Assembly: GCF_001014975.1 (NCBI RefSeq)
Contig: NZ_BBXA01000028.1
Location: 1 to 64,000 of the forward strand
DNA length: 64,000 nt
Source: Novosphingobium sp. MD-1
Lineage (GTDB): Bacteria > Pseudomonadota > Alphaproteobacteria > Sphingomonadales > Sphingomonadaceae
Direction: 5' to 3'
Part shown: positions 41,331 through 49,848 of the stretch, one piece after another
Layout of the letters: every line of letters starts with the position of its first letter
Numbering within the stretch: position 1 is the stretch's first letter
Position numbers and translations under genes: made by a program
The notes under the pieces: model-generated
The model's input: only the letters and a program-made list of their open reading frames with translations
The model's database searches: none
What the model was told of the DNA's origin: nothing

Positions 41331-41343
41331 TAACAATTGTTAG
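41331..41343. promoter_or_regulatory. CTAACAAT box 2: perfect palindrome upstream of the stilbene dioxygenase
   Basis: TAACAATTGTTA at 41331-41342 is a perfect 12-bp palindrome; the minus strand reads CTAACAATTGTTA from 41343. It lies 12 bases before the dioxygenase start codon, so a bound repressor would block transcription or early elongation. This is the best-formed copy of the box found near four promoters of this region. Confidence 0.7.
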
Positions 41344-41354
41344 GATGAGGATCG

Positions 41355-42839
41355 ATGGGCGCTTTCCCGCAGACTCCGTATTTCACCGGCCTGAACGAGC
41401 CGGTTGGCCAGGAGGTCGAATTGAAGGGGCTGACGGTGGAGGGTGCGCTGCCGGCCGAAGTGCGCGGCAGCTTCTTCCGCGCGGTTCCCGACCCGGCCTA
41501 TCCGCCCAAGTTCGCCAGCGATCACACGCTGTCGGGCGATGGCATGGTCAGCCGCCTGTCGTTCAACGCGGACGGCACGGCGGACTTCGCCATCCGCTTC
41601 GTGGAAACGGCGCGGCACAAGGCGGAAAAGGAATTGGGCCGGGCGCGCTTCGGCAAATACCGCAATCCCTTTACCGATGACGAGGACGTGCGCGGGATCG
41701 ACCGCACGGTCGCCAACACCACGCCGGTCTGGCACGCCGGCCGTCTGCTGATGGCGAAGGAGGATGGGCGCCCCTATCGCGTCGATCCCGCTACGCTCGA
41801 AACCATCGGTTCGCATGACTTCGATGGCGCGCTGAAGTCCGAGACGATGACCGCGCATGTGCGGATCGACGCGAGTACCGGCGAGCTGTTCTTCTATGGC
41901 TACGAGGCGGATGGCCTCGCCTCGAAGAAAGTCGCCTACTGCATCGTCGGCCCTGATGGCACGCTGAAGTCGGAACAGTGGTTCGATGCGCCGTACTGCG
42001 CGATGATGCACGATTTCACGATCAGCGAGAACTATGCGCTGTTCCCGATCTATCCGACGACCGCCGATCTGGAGCGCATCAAGGCCGGGGACGAACACTG
42101 GCACCACGAACCGGAACTCGCTTCCTGGCTGGGCGTGATGCCGCGCTATGGCAACGTATCGGAAATCCGGTGGTTCAAGGGGCCGAAGGGGTGCCACTCC
42201 TACCACATGATGAACGCGTGGGAGGATGAGCGCGGGCTGCTGCACTTCGATGCGTGCCTCAACAACACCAACGCCTTTGCCTTCATCCGCGAACCATCGG
42301 GCATCTTCATGGCGCCGCAGGAGGTCCAGGGCGCGTTGACTCGCTGGACCGTCGATCCCACGGCAGAGGGTGGCGACGTGACCGAAACGATCATCGGCCC
42401 TCCCGGCGATTTCCCGGTGATCCCCGCCGCGAAGCAGGGGCGCCGCTATGGCCATGGCTGGATGCTGTCGATGAATCCGGACCTGCAGGGACCGCCGCTT
42501 TTCGCCGGGCCGGTAGGCGTCAGCTTCAACCTGCTGGTCCGGCTGGACGGGATGGACACGGGCGCGCCGCACGTCTCGCAGGCGCTGCCCCTGCCGCCGC
42601 AGGCCGGCTATAACGAGCCGGTACACGTGCCGGCGAAGGACCCGGCGCATGACGGCTGGCTGGTCATGATCGTGGATCGGCAGGTCGGCGACAACAGCTT
42701 CGTGCACGAGGCCTGGGTGGTCGATGCCGGCAACCTCGCGGCGGGGGCGGGGGGGAAAGTGGCGATCCCCGCGCGGCTGCGCCCGCAGGTGCATGGCTGG
42801 TGGGTGCCGCAGGCGCAACTGGACGCGGCGGCGGCGTGA
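41355..42839 (+). CDS. lignostilbene-alpha,beta-dioxygenase-type carotenoid cleavage oxygenase
   Basis: A 494-residue member of the carotenoid oxygenase family. The four iron-binding histidines are His168 (TAHVRID), His219 (MHDFTI), His284 (SYHMMNAWE) and His480 (QVHGWWV). Tyr102 and Lys135 sit at the positions that bind the 4-hydroxyl of lignostilbene in LsdA, one residue higher here. This supports oxidative cleavage of a 4-hydroxystilbene to two aromatic aldehydes. The NmrA-like gene follows with a GTGA overlap. The exact stilbene (lignin-derived, resveratrol or other) cannot be told. Confidence 0.92.
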   Translation: MGAFPQTPYFTGLNEPVGQEVELKGLTVEGALPAEVRGSFFRAVPDPAYPPKFASDHTLSGDGMVSRLSFNADGTADFAIRFVETARHKAEKELGRARFGKYRNPFTDDEDVRGIDRTVANTTPVWHAGRLLMAKEDGRPYRVDPATLETIGSHDFDGALKSETMTAHVRIDASTGELFFYGYEADGLASKKVAYCIVGPDGTLKSEQWFDAPYCAMMHDFTISENYALFPIYPTTADLERIKAGDEHWHHEPELASWLGVMPRYGNVSEIRWFKGPKGCHSYHMMNAWEDERGLLHFDACLNNTNAFAFIREPSGIFMAPQEVQGALTRWTVDPTAEGGDVTETIIGPPGDFPVIPAAKQGRRYGHGWMLSMNPDLQGPPLFAGPVGVSFNLLVRLDGMDTGAPHVSQALPLPPQAGYNEPVHVPAKDPAHDGWLVMIVDRQVGDNSFVHEAWVVDAGNLAAGAGGKVAIPARLRPQVHGWWVPQAQLDAAAA

Positions 42840-43771
42840 CGCGGATCGTCATCACCGGCGCTTCCGGCAACTATGGGCAAGGGGTGACGGACCGGCTTAT
42901 CGCGCAAGGGCGCGGGGCCGATCTGATCCTGATCACGCGCAAGCCGGAAAAGCTGGCGCACCGCGCGGCGCAAGGCTGCACGGTGCGTTATGGCGATTTC
43001 GACCTGCCGGAGACGCTGGCCGAAGCAGTGGTCGGGGCGGACCGGATGCTGCTGATCAGCGGGACGCGGGTGGGCGCGCGCGTGGAGCAGCACCGGGCGG
43101 CGATTGCGGCGGCGGCATCGGCCGGGGTGTGGCAGATCGTCTACACCAGCTTCGTCGGCATCGACGATCCGGCCAACCCGGCCGAAGTGCGGCACGATCA
43201 TATCGAGACCGAACGGCTCATCCGCGCCTCGGGCTGCGGCTGGACCATGCTGCGCGATGCGCACTATGCCGATGCGATGGTGCTGATGGCGGGGCCGGGC
43301 GTGCTGCAGGCGGGCAAGTGGACCAGCAATGCCGGCGACGGGCGTGAGGCGATGGTCTGGCGGGACGATTGCATCGATTGCGCCGTAGCGGTGCTGGTTG
43401 GCGAGGGGCACCTAGGACGCACTTACGACATTACCGGACCGGAATTGCAGAGCTTTCGCGACGTGGCGGCTCTGATGGCGGAGGCTACCGGGCAGCCGTT
43501 GACTTATGAGCCGGTGGATGACGCGACCCAGTACGCGATCTTCGACGCCATGGGCATTCCGCGCCGGCCCGTCGATGACCAGTCCGTCAACGGCATTCCG
43601 TGGAACAGCGATGACATGGTCTCGTTCGGCCGGGCGATCCGCGAAGGGTTCCTGGAAATCCGCTCCGACCACGTCGAGCGGCTGACGGGGCGCAAACCCT
43701 GCTCGACGGGCCGGATGATCGTGGAAAATGCGGAAATGCTGCGCCAGGCGGCGCGCAGCATTTCCGCCTGA
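42836..43771 (+). CDS. NmrA-like NAD(P)-binding protein
   Basis: A 311-residue atypical short-chain dehydrogenase. The N-terminal ITGASGNYGQGVTDRL is the dinucleotide motif, and the VYTSFVGIDDPANPAEV and GRTYDITGPELQSFRDVAALM segments fit the NmrA/HSCARG type. It may reduce a quinone or an aldehyde formed by the dioxygenase. It starts with GTG in a four-base overlap with the dioxygenase stop, as ligA does with ligJ; an ATG at 42800 lies within the dioxygenase gene and is less likely. Confidence 0.85.
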   Translation: MTRIVITGASGNYGQGVTDRLIAQGRGADLILITRKPEKLAHRAAQGCTVRYGDFDLPETLAEAVVGADRMLLISGTRVGARVEQHRAAIAAAASAGVWQIVYTSFVGIDDPANPAEVRHDHIETERLIRASGCGWTMLRDAHYADAMVLMAGPGVLQAGKWTSNAGDGREAMVWRDDCIDCAVAVLVGEGHLGRTYDITGPELQSFRDVAALMAEATGQPLTYEPVDDATQYAIFDAMGIPRRPVDDQSVNGIPWNSDDMVSFGRAIREGFLEIRSDHVERLTGRKPCSTGRMIVENAEMLRQAARSISA

Positions 43772-43780
43772 CAGACCCTC

Positions 43781-44662
43781 TCAGAGATACTGCTTGTACA
43801 GCGCGAGCATGCGACCCCATGCCTTTTCGGCCTGCGCCTTGTCGTAGATCGGCGCGTCGATCGTGCACCAGCCGTGCTGGGCGGGATAGACTTCGATCTC
43901 GGCGGGCCGCTTCGCCGCGTCGGCCGCTTCGCGCAACCGCACCTTGTCGTCGGGCGCGCGGGCGTCATCGTTCTGCGCGATCGCGAAGAGGTAGGCCGCC
44001 TGCGTCTGCGCAAGCAGCTTGTGCGGGCTGTCGGGCGTATCGTTGACCAGGCTGGCGCCATGGAACGAAGCTGCCGCGCCGACACGCGCGGGATTGGCCA
44101 GCGCGGTGCGGACGGTGAACGGTCCGCCCATGCAATAGCCGCAGGTGCCGATCTTCCGGCTGGTATCCACTTCCGCCTGCCCATCCAGCCAGGCGACGAA
44201 GGCAGCCGCATCGCGCACGGTACCCGCCGGAGTGATCGCCGCGATCATCGGCGCCAGCTTCTGCTGCCCTTCGGGCGATCGCCATTCCGACAGGCTGTTG
44301 AGAATGGGCGCCGGGCTGGAGCGATAGTAGTGGTTGACCACGAGCACGGCGTAGCCCGCTTCCGCCAGCCGCGTGCCCATGGTTTTGTAGGCATCGCGCA
44401 GGCCGGCGATATCGGGCCACAGGATCACGGCGGGATGCTTGCCGCCTTCGGGGTGGACGAAGAAGGCGTCGGCCTTGCCGTCGGGCGTGGTGATTGTCAC
44501 CGCGCGGCTGGCCGTCCTGATGCCGCCCGCGCCGTCATGCGTCTGGGCCATGCAGCCGGGAACGATCGCCATCGCCGCCGCGCCCGCGCCCAGGGCGGTG
44601 AATTGCCGGCGGTTCAGCGCCAGCCAGCTTTCGTTATCGGCTTCCGTATCCTGATCGCACAT
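43781..44662 (-). CDS. dienelactone-hydrolase-family protein with Tat signal
   Basis: A 293-residue alpha/beta hydrolase of the DLH family. The nucleophile elbow is GYCMGGPF with a cysteine, as in true dienelactone hydrolases, and the His is in AQHGWC. The N-terminus has a twin-arginine signal (NRRQFTALGAGAAAMAIVPG) followed by Cys, so it may be exported folded and lipid-anchored. It lies 71 bases downstream of the SDR gene in the same direction and probably shares its promoter. Substrate unknown; an ester or lactone of the aromatic pathway fits. Confidence 0.85.
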   Translation of the reverse strand: MCDQDTEADNESWLALNRRQFTALGAGAAAMAIVPGCMAQTHDGAGGIRTASRAVTITTPDGKADAFFVHPEGGKHPAVILWPDIAGLRDAYKTMGTRLAEAGYAVLVVNHYYRSSPAPILNSLSEWRSPEGQQKLAPMIAAITPAGTVRDAAAFVAWLDGQAEVDTSRKIGTCGYCMGGPFTVRTALANPARVGAAASFHGASLVNDTPDSPHKLLAQTQAAYLFAIAQNDDARAPDDKVRLREAADAAKRPAEIEVYPAQHGWCTIDAPIYDKAQAEKAWGRMLALYKQYL

Positions 44663-44733
44663 CGTCTTCTCTCCGCGAAATCCCCGCCGATCGGAAGGAT
44701 AGCGGCGAAGCCGCGCGGCGCAACCGATGGCCT

Positions 44734-45672
44734 TCAGGTGAGATCGGAAAGACCGATGATCCGGCCGGCCTTTGCCGTCTTGTTTGCCGCGCGGCGCAGG
44801 CGTTCGATTTCGAGCCGGGCGGGCGGCGCTTCCTCGTTGGGCAGGGCGTTCACGCTGTCCCGGAATATTTCCTCGAAATCCTCGCTGAATTCCGGATGCG
44901 TGAGGATCAGCGCCCTGTCTTCGACCACGCCCGCGAACACCTTGCGGCCGACTTCGTAAGGGTCCATGCCAGCCTCGAAAGCCGTTCCGAACTGCTCCAG
45001 CTCGGCCCGGGCGACGGGGGCAAAGCCGCTCTCGGCGAAGCTATCCGGGCGCTTGAGCGCCGAATCCCATGCGTTGGTCCGGGTCAGCGCGGGGCAGCAC
45101 AGCGAACAGCCGATGCCGTGGGGCGCTAGGTTGTAGCGCAGCGATTCGGTCAGGCCGCGCACGGCGAACTTGCTGGCGGTGTAGATGCCGGCTTGCGGCC
45201 CCGGCAGGAAGGCCGCCATCGAGGCGATGTTGACGACGTGACGCGCTCCCCCGGCCGCCTTGAGCTTGGGCAGGAAGCTAACCAGTCCGTTGACCACGCC
45301 GCCGAAATTGACGCCCATGATCCAGTCGTAGTCGGCATAGCTCGCCTCGTCGGTGGGGCCGAACACGCTGACACCGGCGTTGTTCACCAGCACGTGCACC
45401 GCGCCGAAATGCCTTTCCACGGCCTCGGCCGCTTCGGCGAAGCCGGCGCGGTCGGTTACATCCAGCGGCACGAACAGCGGCTGTTCCCGCCCTTTATCGG
45501 CAAACCAGCGCGCGGTCAGTTCGCGGTGGGCCTCGTTGCGATAGCTGAGCGCCAGCCGCAAGCCGGCATCGCTGAGCGCCTGCGCCACGCCAAGGCCGAT
45601 CCCTGTGACACCACCCGTTACGAACGCGACCTGGCCGGACCATTCCGAACCGTCTTTTTGGGCAAGCGCCAT
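44734..45672 (-). CDS. short-chain dehydrogenase/reductase
   Basis: A 312-residue classical SDR. Cofactor motif FVTGGVTGIGLGVAQAL, NNAGVS, catalytic Ser in VVNIASMAAF, and YTASK with Tyr and Lys. It probably oxidises a benzylic or gamma alcohol of the dimer or reduces an aldehyde. The start at 45672 follows GAGAGGAAAAC; an earlier ATG at 45696 is possible but would sit next to the CTAACAAT box. Divergent from the NTF2-fold gene. Confidence 0.9.
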   Translation of the reverse strand: MALAQKDGSEWSGQVAFVTGGVTGIGLGVAQALSDAGLRLALSYRNEAHRELTARWFADKGREQPLFVPLDVTDRAGFAEAAEAVERHFGAVHVLVNNAGVSVFGPTDEASYADYDWIMGVNFGGVVNGLVSFLPKLKAAGGARHVVNIASMAAFLPGPQAGIYTASKFAVRGLTESLRYNLAPHGIGCSLCCPALTRTNAWDSALKRPDSFAESGFAPVARAELEQFGTAFEAGMDPYEVGRKVFAGVVEDRALILTHPEFSEDFEEIFRDSVNALPNEEAPPARLEIERLRRAANKTAKAGRIIGLSDLT

Positions 45673-45698
45673 GTTTTCCTCTCGCAATGGTTCCATCG

Positions 45699-45717
45699 AT
45701 TGTTATTGTTAGTGTTA
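45699..45717. promoter_or_regulatory. CTAACAAT box 3, between the SDR and NTF2-fold genes
   Basis: The minus strand reads TAACACTAACAATAACAAT, containing CTAACAAT (45712-45705) and a second AACAAT. It lies between divergent start codons at 45672 and 45748, so it could control both directions. Confidence 0.55.
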
Positions 45718-45747
45718 CATACAAAGATCGAAATTGGGAGAGTTGAA

Positions 45748-46443
45748 ATGACGGATGTTGCTGCCCGCCTGGAGGCGCTGGAAAGCCGTGTGGGCTTGCT
45801 GGAGGACGCCAACGCCATCCGCCGCCTGCACTGGGCCTATGGCTATTACATCGACTTCAACCGCGCCGACGACGTGGCAGAGCTTTTTGCCGAGGACGGC
45901 GAGGTGATCTTCCTTTCGGGCATCTACCGCGGGCGGGAAGGCGCGCGTCGGCTCTATGGCACGTGGTTCCGCAGCCTGTTCCTTGCGCCGGGCGAGGAAG
46001 CGCCGGCCTATGGTTTCCTGCTCGATCATTTCCAGATGCAGGACATCATTACCGTTGCGCCGGACCGGCAGACCGCGAAGGGCCGGTTCCGTGCCGTGCT
46101 GTTTGGCGGCAGCCATGAATCGCGCGCCTTCAAGCCGCAGGGTTTGCCGCTCCAGTTCATGGAAGCGGGGATCTACGAGAACGATTACGTGCGCGAAGAT
46201 GGTGTTTGGAAGATCAAGCGGCTGGACTACATGATGCAGTGGCAGGGCGAGTACGAAGCCGGCTGGTCGAAGACCACCGCGCATCTCCAGCCCTTGACCG
46301 AATGCTATCCCGAAAATCCGTTTGGCCCCGATGAAATCCGCAGCGCGGAAATCCGCCAGACATGGCCGCACCGCCATGATGTGCCGATGCACTTTGCGCA
46401 TCCCCGGTTCGGTGCGGTGCTGGCCAGCAAGGCGACATCATGA
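45748..46443 (+). CDS. NTF2/SnoaL-fold protein, possible gamma-formaldehyde lyase
   Basis: A 231-residue protein with a short N-terminal coiled coil (RLEALESRVGLLEDANAIRR) and an NTF2-like cone (YGYYIDFNRADDVAELFAED, YENDYVREDGVWKIKRLDYM). This is the form of cofactor-free deformylases such as LdpA and PcfL, which remove the gamma carbon of lignin dimers as formaldehyde to give stilbenes. Association with a lignostilbene-type dioxygenase strongly suggests the same role. The assignment rests on fold and context; active-site residues were not matched. Start at 45748 follows GGGAG. Confidence 0.72.
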   Translation: MTDVAARLEALESRVGLLEDANAIRRLHWAYGYYIDFNRADDVAELFAEDGEVIFLSGIYRGREGARRLYGTWFRSLFLAPGEEAPAYGFLLDHFQMQDIITVAPDRQTAKGRFRAVLFGGSHESRAFKPQGLPLQFMEAGIYENDYVREDGVWKIKRLDYMMQWQGEYEAGWSKTTAHLQPLTECYPENPFGPDEIRSAEIRQTWPHRHDVPMHFAHPRFGAVLASKATS

Positions 46444-46462
46444 CCGACCTTGGGTGCGATCG

Positions 46463-46954
46463 TCAGGCGGGACTGTGACGGTCCATCCAGCCCGGAATAC
46501 GCGCCAGCACGGCCTGCATTGCCTGGCCGAAAGCCATGCGCTCCGCCTTGTCGAGATCGACGAACAGGGCGCCGCCGACTTTCTCCATGGCGGGCAGGGT
46601 GCTGGCGAAAGTCGCCCGTCCTTGCGCGCTCAGCCGGAAAGGCTTTCGGCGGCGGTTCGCCGGATCGCTGCCGAGTTCGACAAGGCCGCGTTCCAGCAGG
46701 CTGGCCAGCGCGCGGCTGACATTCATGGGGGGCACTCCCATGATTTCGGACAGGTCGTGCCCCGCCAGTTCGCCTTCGCCGCCCAGCGCGAGAATCACGC
46801 GCAGATCGTTGGAACTGAGCGCGAGCGGCTCCGCTACGCCATCGCGCATCGGGCCGGCGATGAAGGTGGCCAGCTTCAGCAGGTCGATCAGCAGGGCCAC
46901 GTTGTCGGTGCCGCCGGTCTGCGGATCGGGCGTGGCGGAAGCCTTGGAAGTCAT
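46463..46954 (-). CDS. MarR-family transcriptional regulator
   Basis: A 163-residue winged-helix regulator. The HTH lies at about residues 50-95 (LSSNDLRVILALGGEGELAG, DLSEIMGVPPMNVSRALASL) with the wing RGLVELGSDPANRRRKPFRL. Such proteins usually repress aromatic catabolism genes until an aromatic acid or its CoA ester binds. It is divergent from the TonB-dependent receptor and closest to CTAACAAT box 4. An upstream ATG at 46990 is an alternative start. Confidence 0.9.
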   Translation of the reverse strand: MTSKASATPDPQTGGTDNVALLIDLLKLATFIAGPMRDGVAEPLALSSNDLRVILALGGEGELAGHDLSEIMGVPPMNVSRALASLLERGLVELGSDPANRRRKPFRLSAQGRATFASTLPAMEKVGGALFVDLDKAERMAFGQAMQAVLARIPGWMDRHSPA

Positions 46955-47095
46955 GGCGTTGCCTATCGCCGCACCGGGCGCGAACGGCAAGAGGCGGCAG
47001 CCAGGCGGGTGGTGGTTTTGTGACTTTTGTGCATCAGCGCCGTTTTTGCGGCGACATGGTGCAGGAAGCGCTTGCCACGGGTAAGTTTGTATGCC

Positions 47096-47110
47096 TAACT
47101 AACAATTAGC
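47096..47110. promoter_or_regulatory. CTAACAAT box 4, upstream of the second TonB-dependent receptor
   Basis: CTAACTAACAATTAG at 47095-47109, with the core CTAACAAT at 47099-47106, lies 40 bases upstream of the receptor start and between the receptor and the MarR gene. It has the CTAA...TTAG dyad symmetry. Confidence 0.55.
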
Positions 47111-47148
47111 AAGGCTGTCCCGTAGAGGATACTAACAGGAGAGGGGAT

Positions 47149-49545
47149 ATGGCAATCGCCAACCGTACTGCAGGAATCGTGCGTCTTTTTTCCGCGGGAA
47201 GTGCCGCGGCGCTGGCGTTTGGTCTCGCCATGCCAGCCTTCGCGCAGGAAGCGGCGCAGGCGCAATCAACATCCGATGAAGCCGCCGCGTCGCGTGAAAT
47301 CGTGGTGACGGCGCAGTTCCGTTCGCAACGCCTGCAAGACACGCCGTTGTCGATCACGGCGGTTGATTCCAAGCTGCTGGAAGCTCGCAACCAAACCGAT
47401 ATTTCGCAGATCGCGGCCCAGGCGCCCAACGTACAGCTCACGCAGATGGGCGGGGCCTTCGGATCGTCGATGGCAGCCTACATTCGCGGCATCGGCCAGT
47501 ATGACTTCAACCCCGCCTACGAACCGGGCGTCGGCATCTACGTCGATGACGTCTATTTCGCGACCCTGACCGGCAGCGTCATGGACTTGCTGGACCTGGA
47601 TCGCGTGGAAGTGCTGCGTGGTCCGCAGGGAACGCTGACGGGCCGGAACTCCATCGGTGGCGCGATCAAGTTGTTCTCGGCCAAGCCCGCCGCGGAAAAC
47701 AGCGGATCGGTCGAGGCGGCCTATGGTTCCCGCAACCGCATCGATTTGCGCGGAAGTGCCAATTTCAAGCTTGCCGAGGGGCTCTATGCCCGCGTTTCCG
47801 GGGTGTTCAAGCGCCAGGACGGCTATGTCAGTCAGATTGACTATGGCTGCGCGAAGCCGGGCAATGCCCTCGGTATCGCCGGCAATGCCTCCACGCCGTC
47901 GAACTGCGTTGTCGCCAAGCTTGGCGAGAAGAACTATTCGGGTCTGCGCGGGTCACTGCGTTACAATCCCAACGACACGATCGACTGGACGGTGACCGGG
48001 GATTACACCTACGAAAACCGCACCAATGCGGCGGGTGTGCTGTCCTATTCCAACCCGGCGAAATCGGACGGGATCGATTTCACCTGCGGCCGCTATTGCA
48101 CCTATGCCAGTTTCTACCTTCCGGCTGGCGGGCAGGCCGCGCAAGCCTATACCATGCCCAACACCACGAAGTTCACGGGCTGGGGCGTTTCCAGCAATCT
48201 GAACATTTCGCTGAACGATTCGCTGAAGATCCAGTCGATCACGGCCTATCGTAAATATCGCGAACAGTTTGGCACCGATGACGATTACACGCCCGATCCG
48301 CTCATTGGCGGCGCCGGCTTCAACGATCTGCGCTTCCGCTTCTTCAGCCAGGAGCTGCGCCTTAACGGCAAGATCGGCGATATGGTCGACTGGACCCTGG
48401 GTGGCTATTACAACGACCAGCAGTCGATCTACTTCACCCGGCAGGACATTCGCTATATCGGCCACGGCGCGCCGCCGCTGTTCCTGCAGTTCCTGGGCAA
48501 CGATCCGGTCAACGCCAACAGCAAGGCGGCGTTCGGTACGGTCATCGTCCGGCCCGTCGAAGGGCTGACGATCACCGGTGGTCTGCGCTACACCAAGGAG
48601 CACAAGGACTACACCTTCGTTCGCAAGAACTGGAGCGGCGGTCCGCTGGTCGATATCTTCGGTGTCGGCGCGCTGGATGGTTCGGTTGCCAAGTACGATG
48701 GCCACAAGGTCGACTGGCGTATTTCGGTCGACTATCGCTTCAGCCCGCAAGTGCTGGCCTATGCGACCGTCAGCACCGGTTTCAAGGGCGGCGGTGTGAC
48801 CGCGCGTCCGTTCACCAAGGCGCAGGCGAAGAACGGCACCTTCACGCCGGAAACGCTGACCGCTTACGAAGGCGGCCTGAAGACCGATCTGTTCGACCGC
48901 AAGCTGCGCCTGAACCTTTCCGGCTTCTACAACGACTACAAGAATATCCAGCTGCCGATCGGCGACTGTTCGCTGCTTGACGGCTTTGCCGTGGGGACCG
49001 ATCCGTTCCCCTGCGCGGCGATCCAGAACGCGGGTGACGGGCATATGGCGGGCGCCGAGGCCGAACTGAGCGCAAGCCCGATCCCCGGTCTCGATATCGA
49101 TGGTTCGCTCAGCTACATCGACGGCTCGTGGTCGCGCATCGGGCCGACGGTGGGCGGATCGATCCGTCTGGCCGATCCGATCACCACGCCGAAGTGGCGG
49201 TGGAGCCTTGGCGTGCAGTACCGCGCCGATCTCGGTTCTTCCGGTTCGATCACGCCGCGCATCGACCTGTCGCATGTGGGCAAGCAGACGATCGGGCGCC
49301 TCGCGCTGGGCGGCGGCAACTTCGGTCCGCTGGATTACAACCCGTCCTACACGTTGGCCAACGCCCGCATTACCTGGCGGAACGCAAACGAGGATCTGTC
49401 GATCTCGGTGGAAGCGCAGAACCTGTTCGACAAGTATTACTACCTGCCGTTGCGGTTCCAGGCGCTCGCGTCGTCCGCCGGCACGGCCTATTCGAACGTC
49501 GGCCGGCCACGCGAATTCGCGGTGACGGTGAACAAGAAGTTCTGA
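47149..49545 (+). CDS. TonB-dependent outer-membrane receptor 2
   Basis: A 798-residue receptor with a signal peptide ending near AFA, a TonB box region (REIVVTAQFRSQRLQDTPL), a plug with VLRGPQGTLTGRNSIGGAI, and a 22-strand barrel ending in NKKF. By position with the MarR regulator and stilbene genes it probably imports the dimeric aromatic substrate; sphingomonads use such receptors for lignin-derived biaryls. The ribosome site AGGAGAGGGGAT is strong. No siderophore genes are near. Confidence 0.93.
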   Translation: MAIANRTAGIVRLFSAGSAAALAFGLAMPAFAQEAAQAQSTSDEAAASREIVVTAQFRSQRLQDTPLSITAVDSKLLEARNQTDISQIAAQAPNVQLTQMGGAFGSSMAAYIRGIGQYDFNPAYEPGVGIYVDDVYFATLTGSVMDLLDLDRVEVLRGPQGTLTGRNSIGGAIKLFSAKPAAENSGSVEAAYGSRNRIDLRGSANFKLAEGLYARVSGVFKRQDGYVSQIDYGCAKPGNALGIAGNASTPSNCVVAKLGEKNYSGLRGSLRYNPNDTIDWTVTGDYTYENRTNAAGVLSYSNPAKSDGIDFTCGRYCTYASFYLPAGGQAAQAYTMPNTTKFTGWGVSSNLNISLNDSLKIQSITAYRKYREQFGTDDDYTPDPLIGGAGFNDLRFRFFSQELRLNGKIGDMVDWTLGGYYNDQQSIYFTRQDIRYIGHGAPPLFLQFLGNDPVNANSKAAFGTVIVRPVEGLTITGGLRYTKEHKDYTFVRKNWSGGPLVDIFGVGALDGSVAKYDGHKVDWRISVDYRFSPQVLAYATVSTGFKGGGVTARPFTKAQAKNGTFTPETLTAYEGGLKTDLFDRKLRLNLSGFYNDYKNIQLPIGDCSLLDGFAVGTDPFPCAAIQNAGDGHMAGAEAELSASPIPGLDIDGSLSYIDGSWSRIGPTVGGSIRLADPITTPKWRWSLGVQYRADLGSSGSITPRIDLSHVGKQTIGRLALGGGNFGPLDYNPSYTLANARITWRNANEDLSISVEAQNLFDKYYYLPLRFQALASSAGTAYSNVGRPREFAVTVNKKF

Positions 49546-49571
49546 TCTTCCCCGGCGCACGAACGCCAGCG

Positions 49572-49601
49572 AAGGGGCGGCCGGTAACGGTCGCCCCTTT
49601 T
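49572..49601 (+). terminator. terminator of the second TonB-dependent receptor gene
   Basis: Stem aaggggcg / cgcccctt (49572-49579 and 49592-49599) with an inner ccg/cgg pair, followed by TT. It lies 27 bases after the receptor stop. The following 250 bases to the thioredoxin gene hold nothing recognisable. Confidence 0.7.
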
Positions 49602-49848
49602 GCGTGGGTTGGGGGCTTGCTCGTGATGCGTTGGGGTGAAGCGTTGGGGACAGGACCCAATACTGGCGCGGTCGAGGCGTCCAAATGGCGAAGATACCGG
49701 GCCGAAAGCCGCGCCGCTAAGGCTGGACGCCCTTGCAGGATTTGGCCAGAATGGCCGACTGCGGTGTCGAGAACCTCCAGGATGCCGGCGCTCTGCGCTA
49801 GCCGGTCTGGCTGGCCGGCCCCGAACGGCTGGGGCAGGGCGGCAACGA

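Noticed and set aside
41153-41386. Short frames around 41110-41386
   Set aside because: They run through the terminator at 41181 and the regulatory palindrome at 41331 and have no recognisable features.
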